Assembly: GCA_020847015.1 (NCBI GenBank)
Contig: JADLCW010000097.1
Location: forward strand, 1 to 5,791
Source of the DNA: Thermomicrobiales bacterium
GTDB taxonomy: Bacteria > Chloroflexota > Chloroflexia > Thermomicrobiales > UBA6265
Length of the DNA: 5,791 nt
Reading direction: 5' to 3'
Made by a program: the position numbers and the translations under genes. This document shows, piece after piece, positions 1 to 5,571 of the stretch (positions are counted from its first letter, which is position 1; each line of letters starts with the position of its first letter). Under the pieces are notes generated by a model, which saw only the letters and a program-made list of their open reading frames with translations, did not search any database and was not told the DNA's origin.

Positions 1-855
1 CAAGAACCGCAACTGGTTTCCCGGCGGGGAGCCGCTGCCGTGGTCGACGCTGGCGATGGGTGGGGGCAGCCGGCGAGGTGGCTGGCGACGGATACGGCAC
101 TCGACTTGGCCAACGCTTGCGCGCTCGGGGCGGCCACGGTGCGGCGCAGCTATCACATCGGGCGCGTGGCTCCGTATGTGGAGGCCATCGCTCGTCACGG
201 CAAGATCGGGTTGGCGATGGCCAACTGCGCGCCGGCAGTGGCGCCGTTTGGTGGTTCGGCGCGGGTGATGGGCACCAATCCGATCGCCTGGGCGGTCCCG
301 CGCGGAGCAGGCCGCGCGCCCATCTGCCTGGATGTGGCGACGGCCGCCATCGCCGAGGGGAAACTCCGCTACGCGCGCTCCCGCGAGGCGACGATTCCCG
401 AGGGATGCCTGCTCGATCGCGATGGGCAACCGACGGTGGATCCCAATGACTTCTACGCCGGCGGCGCTCTGCTGCCGTTCGGCGGTCATAAGGGATCTGG
501 GTTCAGCTTGCTCGCGCAATTCATCGGGCGCGGGTTGGCGGGGATGGATCCCAGCGCCTATGACGGGCCGCGCGGGGTCAACGGGCCGTTCATACTGGCG
601 ATCGACATCGCAGCCTTCACCGATCCGGCGGAGTTCGCGGCGCAGGTCGACGCGCAATGCGCCGCAGTGGTCGGTTGCCGGCCGGAGAACGGAATCGCGG
701 CGGTGCTGTTGCCGGGCGATCGGGAACTGGCCGAGCGAGAGCGACGCCTGCGCGCGGGCATCCCGGTGCCGGACCCGACCTGGGACGAACTGCGGGCGGC
801 GGCGCGCGACTACGGAGTGGCGACGCCGGACGTTCACGCGGCCGCAGCGAGCTGA
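1..855 (+). CDS. Ldh_2 (malate/L-lactate dehydrogenase) family NAD(P)-dependent oxidoreductase, 5' partial
   Basis: The frame is open from base 1 and ends at TGA 853-855, giving 284 visible residues. Family members are usually about 340-360 residues, so roughly 55-75 N-terminal residues lie outside the window. Seen: a VVDAGDGWGQPA segment near the 5' end; RRSYHIGRVAPYVE, whose His (codon 154-156) corresponds to the conserved His of the family's NHFG/HHIGR motif; APFGG followed by MGTNPIAWAVP; the CLDVATAAIAEGK strand; and LLPFGGHKGSGFSLL (His codon 487-489), the glycine-rich cofactor-binding segment. Known: the family reduces or oxidises 2-oxo/2-hydroxy acids in the cytoplasm (malate, ureidoglycolate, sulfolactate, diketogulonate, cyclic imino acids). 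The HIGR form resembles the YbiC/hydroxycarboxylate dehydrogenase B branch more than AllD, which is inference from motif memory. The substrate is undetermined. The gene is not obviously co-transcribed with the operon starting at 2367, because a minus-strand gene lies between them. Confidence 0.9.
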   Translation, partial: QEPQLVSRRGAAAVVDAGDGWGQPARWLATDTALDLANACALGAATVRRSYHIGRVAPYVEAIARHGKIGLAMANCAPAVAPFGGSARVMGTNPIAWAVPRGAGRAPICLDVATAAIAEGKLRYARSREATIPEGCLLDRDGQPTVDPNDFYAGGALLPFGGHKGSGFSLLAQFIGRGLAGMDPSAYDGPRGVNGPFILAIDIAAFTDPAEFAAQVDAQCAAVVGCRPENGIAAVLLPGDRELAERERRLRAGIPVPDPTWDELRAAARDYGVATPDVHAAAAS

Positions 856-895
856 CCGGATAGGCTGGTCAGCCGGCGTCTGCTCGGTCGGCAGA
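851..895. terminator. Two tandem hairpins between convergent stops, possible bidirectional terminator
   Basis: The gap between the convergent stop codons (855 plus, 907 minus) holds two inverted repeats. The first is GCTGACC (851-857) with GGTCAGC (867-873), a perfect 7-bp stem with a 9-base loop that overlaps the dehydrogenase stop. The second is TCTGC (879-883) with GCAGA (891-895) and a 7-base loop. Neither has a clear T-run, so factor-independent termination is only a suggestion based on position and symmetry. Confidence 0.35.
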
Positions 896-906
896 AGCGC
901 GGGAGG

Positions 907-1671
907 TCAGTGCGGCGGATCGATCTCGTCATCGTGCGGGCGGCGGGCGAAGGTGGCCAGCTCGGCTTCTTCCTCCAGCCGGTCCTCCCGGTTGCGGGCG
1001 CCCACGTACAAGCCGATGGTCAGCAGCAACAGCGGGACGATCGTCAGGCAATAGATCAGCCAGAGAATGCCGGCGTCGGCGGGGCGAGCGCGCAATACGA
1101 TGACCAACCCGAACACGGCCATGATCACCAGCAGCGCCAGCGCGGCGAGGGCGGCAGTGGTGCTGACGCAGCCCCGGGCGTGGGTGTTGATGTCGGGGGT
1201 CGGCAGCGGCGTCGGCGGTGGAGCGATCCCCGCCGCCGCGTCGGCCGTACGCACGTAGCCAAGGCGACCGTAGGGCAGGCGCACCCGCAGATAGTCGGCA
1301 GGGGCCGCCGCGTCGGGCACGAGGTCGAGATCGCTGCCGGCCGGGAGGATGTCGATGATGCGCGCGGCGGGATCCGGCCGCTCGAAGACGCGGACGCCCT
1401 CGGTGGCGTGGAAAGCATCGACCAGCGTGGCCCCGCAGGCGGCGCAGTAGTAGCTGGTGGAGGGGTTGAGCGCGCCGCATAACCCGCAGTAGATCAGCCC
1501 GGATCCGGTCCCGCCGCTCGGGCCTCCCGATTCATCGTCGCCCACGTTCGCCGTCGCCCCGATCCAGTCGTCCGCGCTGCGGAGCCGCCCCGAATGGCGA
1601 TGATGCGGACCTCCCGCGCTTATACCACAGCGTTCGCAGAGGTTGACGCCGGGCCGTGTCGGCGCGGACAC
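907..1671 (-). CDS. Zinc-ribbon, SH3-like, two-helix membrane protein of unknown function
   Basis: As drawn from a GTG start at 1671 the protein has 254 residues. Seen in order: a lone CERC at residues 12-15; a full zinc ribbon CGLC-N12-CAAC at 62-79; a stretch at about 91-146 beginning GVRVFERPDP and ending GRLGYVRTADA, which reads like a bacterial SH3 domain; a Pro-rich linker (PPPTPLPTP, 151-159); two hydrophobic helices at about 172-193 and 201-223; and a charged acidic C-terminal tail. Such proteins are anchored in the membrane. Topology is not certain, but a zinc ribbon is normally cytoplasmic. No enzymatic motif is visible. The start is uncertain: GGGGGAG directly abuts the GTG at 1671 with no spacing. 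GTG at 1543-1545 (residue 43) is an alternative that would keep the complete ribbon but drop CERC, and a TATAAG box at 1619-1624 on this strand would fit that later start. The gene is divergent from a shorter relative at 1739. Confidence 0.72.
   Translation of the reverse strand: MSAPTRPGVNLCERCGISAGGPHHRHSGRLRSADDWIGATANVGDDESGGPSGGTGSGLIYCGLCGALNPSTSYYCAACGATLVDAFHATEGVRVFERPDPAARIIDILPAGSDLDLVPDAAAPADYLRVRLPYGRLGYVRTADAAAGIAPPPTPLPTPDINTHARGCVSTTAALAALALLVIMAVFGLVIVLRARPADAGILWLIYCLTIVPLLLLTIGLYVGARNREDRLEEEAELATFARRPHDDEIDPPH
1619..1624 (-). promoter_or_regulatory. Possible -10 box for the minus-strand zinc-ribbon gene
   Basis: Read on the minus strand this is TATAAG, five of six matches to TATAAT, in an otherwise very GC-rich stretch. 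No good -35 is seen about 17 bases upstream (GTCAAC is the nearest candidate). If used, transcription would begin after the annotated GTG at 1671 and translation would have to start further in, for example at GTG 1543-1545. Weak evidence. Confidence 0.2.
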
Positions 1672-1723
1672 TCCCCCGGTAATCGGGCCGCATCGCGGGA
1701 CGCCCGGCTCGCCGGGGTCCGCC

Positions 1724-1728
1724 GGGAG
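1724..1728 (+). promoter_or_regulatory. Ribosome binding site deciding the start at 1739
   Basis: GGGAG lies 10 bases before GTG 1739-1741. The upstream TTG at 1643 in the same frame has no comparable site and would add about 32 low-complexity Gly/Pro residues before the zinc ribbon, so the GTG is preferred. Confidence 0.6.
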
Positions 1729-1738
1729 CCTTCAACAC

Positions 1739-2242
1739 GTGGACGATCGATTTCCTTGCCCTGCCTGCTCGACCCTCGTCGGGGCCGACGATCAATTCTG
1801 CTCGACCTGCGGCGCGCGGTTGGACTCGGATGAGGCCGTCGCCGCCGAATCGCCGCCAACACCCGCTCCGGCCGGTCGCTTTGCCTCCTCTCGGGAGGAA
1901 AATGGCGTCGTCGCCAGTGCGCCGGAGCCATCGGCCGCTATTGCCACGGCCCCGGTGACGATCGCCAGCATCCAGCCGGCGCTCGCCGTGGTTCGGGTTC
2001 CCGACGCCTCGGCGGCGCAGTCAGCGACGCCGACTGCCGGCGCGTCGCGGCCGATTCGTCAGATTGTGCTGGGTGTGGCGCTGCTGGCGCTGAGCGTGGT
2101 GCTGGTCGTCGTCGGCAAAGCGGACCCGACGGACACATTGGGGATCATCGGGTTGCTGATCGCACCCTTTGCCGCACTTTACGTCGTCATCGGCGCGCTG
2201 CGAGCGGTCGGGTCCTGGGCGGGGTGGTTGAGTCTGGATTGA
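1739..2242 (+). CDS. Small zinc-ribbon protein with two C-terminal transmembrane helices
   Basis: 167 residues from GTG 1739. Seen: CPAC-N10-CSTC at residues 7-24, a compact zinc ribbon ending in the typical CSTCGARL; an Ala/Pro/Ser-rich linker without predicted structure (about 30-105); two hydrophobic segments at about 108-126 and 134-154; and a short tail ending WLSLD. The plan (N-terminal ribbon, disordered linker, C-terminal membrane hairpin) parallels the divergent neighbour at 907-1671, minus its SH3-like part. Known: proteins of this kind are common in Chloroflexota and Actinobacteria and are mostly annotated only as zinc-ribbon domain-containing. The start rests on the GGGAG site and on placing the ribbon at the extreme N-terminus, as in its relatives. 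Function is unknown. It ends 124 bases before the next gene, which has its own promoter, so it is probably not part of that operon. Confidence 0.78.
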   Translation: MDDRFPCPACSTLVGADDQFCSTCGARLDSDEAVAAESPPTPAPAGRFASSREENGVVASAPEPSAAIATAPVTIASIQPALAVVRVPDASAAQSATPTAGASRPIRQIVLGVALLALSVVLVVVGKADPTDTLGIIGLLIAPFAALYVVIGALRAVGSWAGWLSLD

Positions 2243-2271
2243 GCGCCGCTCGCCAGATCGCGGCCGTTGGC

Positions 2272-2300
2272 TTGACGAGGCGAGCGCCGGGTCATAGGAT
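2272..2300 (+). promoter_or_regulatory. Sigma70-type promoter of the regulator/PLP enzyme/SDR operon
   Basis: TTGACG (2272-2277, five of six to consensus) and TAGGAT (2295-2300, four of six) are separated by exactly 17 bases. A start of transcription near 2306-2308 would leave a leader of about 60 bases before GTG 2367. It lies in the only relatively AT-rich non-coding stretch of the window. Confidence 0.6.
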
Positions 2301-2314
2301 GACTTGAAAGTCAT
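2291..2314 (+). promoter_or_regulatory. Candidate operator: alternating GTCAT/ATGAC half-sites over the -10 and transcription start
   Basis: GTCAT at 2291-2295, its inverse ATGAC at 2299-2303 and GTCAT again at 2310-2314 form two overlapping palindromes: GTCAT-AGG-ATGAC, and ATGACTT-GA-AAGTCAT (7-bp arms, 2299-2314). A fourth, imperfect half-site, ATGAT, lies at 2333-2337. The cluster covers the -10 box and the expected start point, where a bound protein would block RNA polymerase. The first gene downstream encodes an RpiR-type regulator, so autoregulation by that protein is the natural inference; it is not proven. Confidence 0.5.
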
Positions 2315-2350
2315 TCACACCGCCGCTGAAACATGATTACAGCGCGACCC

Positions 2351-2356
2351 GGAGGT
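2351..2356 (+). promoter_or_regulatory. Ribosome binding site of the RpiR-type regulator
   Basis: GGAGGT lies 10 bases before GTG 2367-2369. It fixes a GTG start; the frame has no ATG nearby that would keep the N-terminal HTH region intact. Confidence 0.7.
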
Positions 2357-2366
2357 CGATCTGAAC

Positions 2367-3326
2367 GTGGCGCCGGGGCGGCCGGCACGGTTGCCGGCTG
2401 CTGATTGCCTCACTCTCATCGAACAACATCTGCCGACGTTGAGCGGCGCTTCGCGCGCCGTGGCCGAGATGATCCTGCGCGACCCGTGGGCCGTGCTCGA
2501 TATGACCATCGCCGATGTCGCCGCCGAAAGCGGGGTCAGTCTTCCCTCCGTCACCCGGTTTTGCCGCGCCGCGGGCTACCCCGGTTTCCGTGAACTGACG
2601 CAGGAGTTGGCGCGCTCGCTCGGTCGCATCGACTCCCGGGGCTTCGCCGAACTGCCGGCGGTCGCCGCCGATGCGGACGGGTTGCCGGGGTTGGCCGCCC
2701 GCATCGTCGCCCGTCAGATCGGCGCGCTGGAAGACACGCTGCGCGTTCTCGACTACGCCGAAGTCGAGCGAGCCGTGGCGACGCTGATCGCCGCTGCGCG
2801 GGTCGCCATCGTCGGGTCGGGCGGAGCCTACGCCTCAGCGCTGGGGGTGGCGGTCAAGCTCAACTGGGCGGGCATCCCGGCCACGGCCTCGTCGCCCGAC
2901 CAGTTCGCCAACCAGCTCGTGGCTATCTCCCCCGGTGATGTGGTGGTCGCCATCTCCCATCAGGGGCGCACCCGCGACACCATCGGCGCGGTGCGGCAAG
3001 CGCGCGCTTTCGGGGCGGCCACAATCGGCATCGCCACCGTGCCGAACGCGCCGCTGCTGGCTGCGACCGATATCGCGCTGGCGGCGTTCTCGCGCGATCT
3101 GGCGCGCTCCGGCACACTGCTGATCGCCAACCACGCCGAACTGTTCGTCGGCGATGTGCTGGCCGCCGCCATCGCCGAGCGGCGCCGGAATGACTCGCCA
3201 TCACAGCGCGAAAGCGTTGCCGACTGGATCGAAGCGAACTTGCGGGTGCGGCCAGCCGCGGCGCGCAACGGCCGCGCGACGAATCTCGTCCCAACCGATG
3301 CAGGAGGAATGACGCGCGATGGGTAG
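2367..3326 (+). CDS. RpiR/MurR-family transcriptional regulator (HTH plus SIS domain)
   Basis: 319 residues, the usual length being about 280-310. Seen: an N-terminal RpiR-type helix-turn-helix domain (about 14-86), with the turn around MTIADVAAESGVSLPSVTRF (46-65) and then AAGYPGFRELTQ; and a SIS phosphosugar-binding domain (about 133-272) with VAIVGSGGAYASALG (146-160), GDVVVAISHQGRTRDT (190-205) and FGAATIGIA (215-223). Known: RpiR proteins bind operators through the HTH and sense phosphorylated sugars or amino sugars through SIS, usually controlling adjacent catabolic genes; most are repressors, some activators. Odd: the SIS signature normally reads S-x-S-G-x-T, but here it is S197-H-Q199-G-R-T202, so the second Ser is Gln. 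An extra C-terminal tail (about 280-319) contains no recognised domain. First gene of the operon; its stop overlaps the next start by 8 bases. Confidence 0.9.
   Translation: MAPGRPARLPAADCLTLIEQHLPTLSGASRAVAEMILRDPWAVLDMTIADVAAESGVSLPSVTRFCRAAGYPGFRELTQELARSLGRIDSRGFAELPAVAADADGLPGLAARIVARQIGALEDTLRVLDYAEVERAVATLIAAARVAIVGSGGAYASALGVAVKLNWAGIPATASSPDQFANQLVAISPGDVVVAISHQGRTRDTIGAVRQARAFGAATIGIATVPNAPLLAATDIALAAFSRDLARSGTLLIANHAELFVGDVLAAAIAERRRNDSPSQRESVADWIEANLRVRPAAARNGRATNLVPTDAGGMTRDG
3302..3307 (+). promoter_or_regulatory. Ribosome binding site of the threonine-synthase-like gene
   Basis: AGGAGG inside the 3' end of the regulator gene, 11 bases before ATG 3319. A nearer ATG at 3309 is in the regulator's own frame and cannot be the start. 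Its position within the upstream gene supports translational coupling. Confidence 0.65.
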
Positions 3327-4569
3327 CTATACGATCGTCTGCGCCGACTGCGGCGCGACCGTGCCGAACGCGCCCTATCATCGGGTCTGCCCGGTCTGCG
3401 GCGGCGGTCTCGCCTTTCGTTACGATCTGACATCGGCTCGGCTGGACCGCGATCTGCCCGGCATCTGGCGCTTCATCGACCTGTTGCCGCTGGACGACCC
3501 CGCCGAGATCGTGACTCTGGGCGAGGGTAATACTCCGTTGCTGCCGGCCCGCCTCGGTCCGGAACTCGGTTGCCGGCTCGCGTGGAAATACGAGGGCACG
3601 AACCCGACCGGGGCGCAGAAGGACCGCGGATTGGCGGTGGCGATCGCCAAGGGGCACGCCTTCGGCTACGGCGGGGCGATCATCGCCTCCACCGGTTCGG
3701 CCGGGTTGTCCTCGGCCGCCTACGCCGCGCGAGCCGGCATGCGCCACGCTACGCTGGTCAGCCGCGGGGCGCCGCTCGAGCGGGTGATCCCGATGGCGAT
3801 GCTCGGGTCGCGTATCGTGGAAGTGGACGGCACGATCGAAGACACGCTCGAATTGCTGGCCGCGCTCCGTGACCGCTACGGCGCCTACGAAACGAGCACC
3901 TACCGTCGCGCCAATCCCTATCAGAGCGAAGGGGCCAAGACGCTGGCCTATGAGATCGTGCTGCAGCACGGCGGCGCCCCCGACTGGATCGTCATCCCTG
4001 TCGGGGGCGGCGGCACCCTCGGGTCGGTGTCGCGCGGGCTGCACGATTTGCTGGAGATGGGCGTCATCGACCGGTTGCCGCGCCTCATCGGGGTGCAACC
4101 AGCCGACTACGACGCGCTGGCGATCGCCGAGGAAAATGGGCTGTCCACCGAAGCGGATTTGCTCTCCATCCCGTTCCCCAACGATTTGCCGCCGACGCTG
4201 CTGGTCAAGCTGGCGCACACCTTCCCTCACGATGGGGTCGAAGCGCTGCACGCGATCCGGGATTCGGGCGGCGTGGTGGCGACGGCCACCGACGAGGAGG
4301 TGCTCGCCGCGCAGGCCGAGATCGGAGCCGGGGAAGGGCTGTATGTGGAGCCGTCGTCGGCGGTGAGTCTCGTCGCCGTACGCAAGCTGACCGAAGCGGG
4401 GCGGATCGGACCGGAGGAATCGGTCGTGGCGGTGCTGACCGGTTCCGGTCATCGGGAAACGCACGTGCTGGCCGGCCGACGCCAGATCGAGATCGAACGG
4501 GTCAGCCCGGCGGACGGATTGGAGCGGCTGGCCGAGGCATGCGGGTTGGAGACGGAGGTCGCGCGGTGA
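3319..4569 (+). CDS. Threonine-synthase-like PLP-dependent enzyme (fold type II) with N-terminal zinc ribbon
   Basis: 416 residues. Seen: a zinc ribbon CADC-N12-CPVC (C8, C11, C24, C27), as in many bacterial and archaeal ThrC-like proteins; LGEGNTPLL (67-75); EGTNPTGAQKDRG (92-104), with K101 as the predicted Schiff-base lysine; ASTGSAGLSSAAYAARAG (123-140); the phosphate-binding loop PVGGGGTLG (227-235); a DGVEALHAIRDSGG region (305-318); and EPSSA (344-348) then VLTGSGHRE (372-380). Known: threonine synthase converts O-phosphohomoserine to threonine, and relatives include cysteate synthase, threonine dehydratase and diaminopropionate ammonia-lyase. Odd: the usual SFKDR is AQKDR, and the usual STGN is STGS, so the Asn that normally contacts the PLP ring hydroxyl is absent. 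With an RpiR regulator and an SDR as neighbours, a specialised elimination or replacement reaction seems likelier than housekeeping ThrC; this is inference. Overlaps its neighbours by 8 and 4 bases. Confidence 0.86.
   Translation: MGSYTIVCADCGATVPNAPYHRVCPVCGGGLAFRYDLTSARLDRDLPGIWRFIDLLPLDDPAEIVTLGEGNTPLLPARLGPELGCRLAWKYEGTNPTGAQKDRGLAVAIAKGHAFGYGGAIIASTGSAGLSSAAYAARAGMRHATLVSRGAPLERVIPMAMLGSRIVEVDGTIEDTLELLAALRDRYGAYETSTYRRANPYQSEGAKTLAYEIVLQHGGAPDWIVIPVGGGGTLGSVSRGLHDLLEMGVIDRLPRLIGVQPADYDALAIAEENGLSTEADLLSIPFPNDLPPTLLVKLAHTFPHDGVEALHAIRDSGGVVATATDEEVLAAQAEIGAGEGLYVEPSSAVSLVAVRKLTEAGRIGPEESVVAVLTGSGHRETHVLAGRRQIEIERVSPADGLERLAEACGLETEVAR
4554..4559 (+). promoter_or_regulatory. Ribosome binding site deciding the SDR start at 4566
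   Basis: GGAGGT lies 6 bases before GTG 4566-4568, near ideal spacing. The in-frame ATG at 4539 has no comparable site and would add nine residues not needed by the fold. GTG forms GTGA with the upstream stop, the classic 4-base overlap of coupled genes. Confidence 0.75.
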
Positions 4570-5375
4570 GCGAACGACGACTGGAAGGGCGCGCGGCGCT
4601 GGTGACCGGCGGCGGCAAGGGAATCGGGCGAGCGATCGCTCGGCGGCTGGCCGCCGAGGGCGCGACCGTGGTCCTCACCGGGCGCGAAGCGGCCGCCATC
4701 GAGGCGGTGCGCGACGAAATCGAAGCGGCCGGGGGGCGCGCGCTGGCCCGCAGTGTGGACGCCGGCGACGAAGCGGCGGTGGCGGCGCTGGTCGATGAGA
4801 TTGCCGAGACCTTCGGCCGGCTCGATATTTTGGTCAACAACGCCGCGCTGACCGCCATGAGCCATATCGGGTTCGCGCCGCTGACCGGCATGGACACGGC
4901 CGAATGGGAGCGCGTGCTGCGCGTCAACCTGAGCGGCGTATTCTTCGCCTCGCGCGCCGCCGGGCGAATCATGGAGCAGGCCGGTCGCGGCGCCATCGTC
5001 AACATCTCCTCCGTGCACGCCCATGTGCCCCACGCGCTGACGCCGCACTACGATGTGGCGAAAGCAGGTGTCGAAGCGCTGACGCGCAATCTCGCGGTGG
5101 CGTTGGGCGCTCATGGAGTCCGCGTCAACGCCGTGGCTCCCGGTCCCATCGATGTCAGCACGCCGGGCGCCGCCGACGGTTTCTCGCCGGAGGAGCGCGC
5201 CGTACAGGGGCGCACGACGGTGCTGGGGCGCTTCGGCCGACCGGAGGAGATCGCGTCCGTGGTCGCCTTTCTCGCTTCGGACGAAGCCAGCTTCGTCACC
5301 GGGCAGACATGGGTGGTGGATGGCGGGTTTCTCATCCGTCACGCCGGTATGGCCAGCGGAGCGGACATCGAATGA
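4566..5375 (+). CDS. Short-chain dehydrogenase/reductase (classical SDR, FabG-like)
   Basis: 269 residues from GTG 4566, the usual classical SDR length being about 250. Seen: dinucleotide-binding TGGGKGIG at 14-21; VVLTGRE closing strand 2; NNAA at 91-94; catalytic N121 in LRVNLSGVF; S149 in NISSVHAH; Y162 and K166 in YDVAKAG; VNAVAPGPID after strand 6; and RFGRPEEIASVVAFLASDEASFVTGQ with the C-terminal VDGGF. All four members of the Asn-Ser-Tyr-Lys tetrad are present. Known: the family oxidises alcohols or reduces carbonyls with NAD(P)(H). The Lys before GIG and the Arg after strand 2 favour NADP(H), an inference from general SDR rules. FabG itself is unlikely, since there are no fatty-acid genes nearby; a dehydrogenase acting on a hydroxy acid, polyol or amino-sugar intermediate of the local pathway is more plausible. 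Last gene of the operon, coupled to the PLP enzyme. A short tail after VDGGF ends GADIE. Confidence 0.9.
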   Translation: MSERRLEGRAALVTGGGKGIGRAIARRLAAEGATVVLTGREAAAIEAVRDEIEAAGGRALARSVDAGDEAAVAALVDEIAETFGRLDILVNNAALTAMSHIGFAPLTGMDTAEWERVLRVNLSGVFFASRAAGRIMEQAGRGAIVNISSVHAHVPHALTPHYDVAKAGVEALTRNLAVALGAHGVRVNAVAPGPIDVSTPGAADGFSPEERAVQGRTTVLGRFGRPEEIASVVAFLASDEASFVTGQTWVVDGGFLIRHAGMASGADIE

Positions 5376-5396
5376 TGGACGCGGGTTTCGGAGTGG

Positions 5397-5418
5397 CGCC
5401 GCCGCGGGCGCAGCGGCG
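5397..5418 (+). terminator. GC-rich hairpin after the operon, possible terminator
   Basis: CGCCGC (5397-5402) pairs with GCGGCG (5413-5418) across a 10-base loop, 21 bases after the SDR stop. There is no T-run afterwards. Position fits the end of the operon, but GC-rich symmetry is common by chance here. Confidence 0.25.
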
Positions 5419-5422
5419 ACCG

Positions 5423-5450
5423 GCGGGATCCTTCGCATTACTCAGGATGA
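5423..5450 (-). repeat. Dispersed 28-base repeat, copy 1 (inverted orientation)
   Basis: Read on the minus strand it begins TCATCCTGAG and ends GCGAAGGATCCCGC, matching copy 2 (5569-5596) at 25 of 28 positions; the differences are in the middle four bases (TAAT against CGAA). Each copy can itself fold through ATCCT/AGGAT arms. The core is recalled as a very abundant intergenic repeat in some Chloroflexota and other metagenomic genomes; that is recollection, not a search. Confidence 0.75.
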
Positions 5451-5500
5451 CACGCGCTGCGTTCGCGGTGACGCGGAGGTGGGCGCTCGGGATGACGCGG
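5445..5500 (+). repeat. Decayed partial copies of the repeat edge
   Basis: GGATGACACG (5445-5454), GGTGACGCGG (5467-5476) and GGATGACGCGG (5490-5500) recur at spacings of 22-23 bases immediately inside copy 1. They resemble the outer edge of the 28-base repeat and are probably remnants of additional insertions or slippage. Short and imperfect. Confidence 0.45.
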
Positions 5501-5540
5501 TGCGTGCGGGGTGTTTGTGCGTGGGGCGGCATCGTTCCAT

Positions 5541-5571
5541 TCTCGTCGTGTCACCGGGTCTCGTCGTGTCA
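5541..5571 (+). repeat. Tandem 13-base direct repeat, period 18
   Basis: TCTCGTCGTGTCA occurs exactly at 5541-5553 and 5559-5571. The second copy runs directly into the 28-base repeat (copy 2), and the first is followed by a related CCGGG. It looks like a partial second copy of the repeat's flank. Confidence 0.7.

Noticed and set aside
910..1482. Plus-strand open frame of 190 codons opposite the zinc-ribbon/SH3-like gene.
   Set aside because: Gln/Arg/Gly-rich shadow; the minus strand shows paired CxxC motifs and two clean membrane helices.
1643..1738. TTG at 1643 as the start of the small zinc-ribbon protein.
   Set aside because: It adds a Gly/Pro/Ser-rich stretch before the ribbon and has no ribosome binding site, while GTG 1739 has GGGAG at good spacing.
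2923..4464. A 513-codon open frame on the minus strand, antisense to the end of the regulator and nearly all of the PLP enzyme.
   Set aside because: Its product is rich in Arg, His, Asp and Gln without domains, as expected for the shadow of GC-rich coding sequence, whereas the plus-strand genes show complete family motifs.
4539..4565. ATG at 4539 as the SDR start.
   Set aside because: It would overlap the PLP gene by 31 bases without a good ribosome binding site; GTG 4566 has GGAGGT six bases away and the coupled GTGA arrangement.
4449..5438. A 329-codon open frame on the minus strand, antisense to the SDR.
   Set aside because: Low-complexity His/Arg/Gly-rich product; the opposite strand carries a full SDR with its catalytic tetrad.
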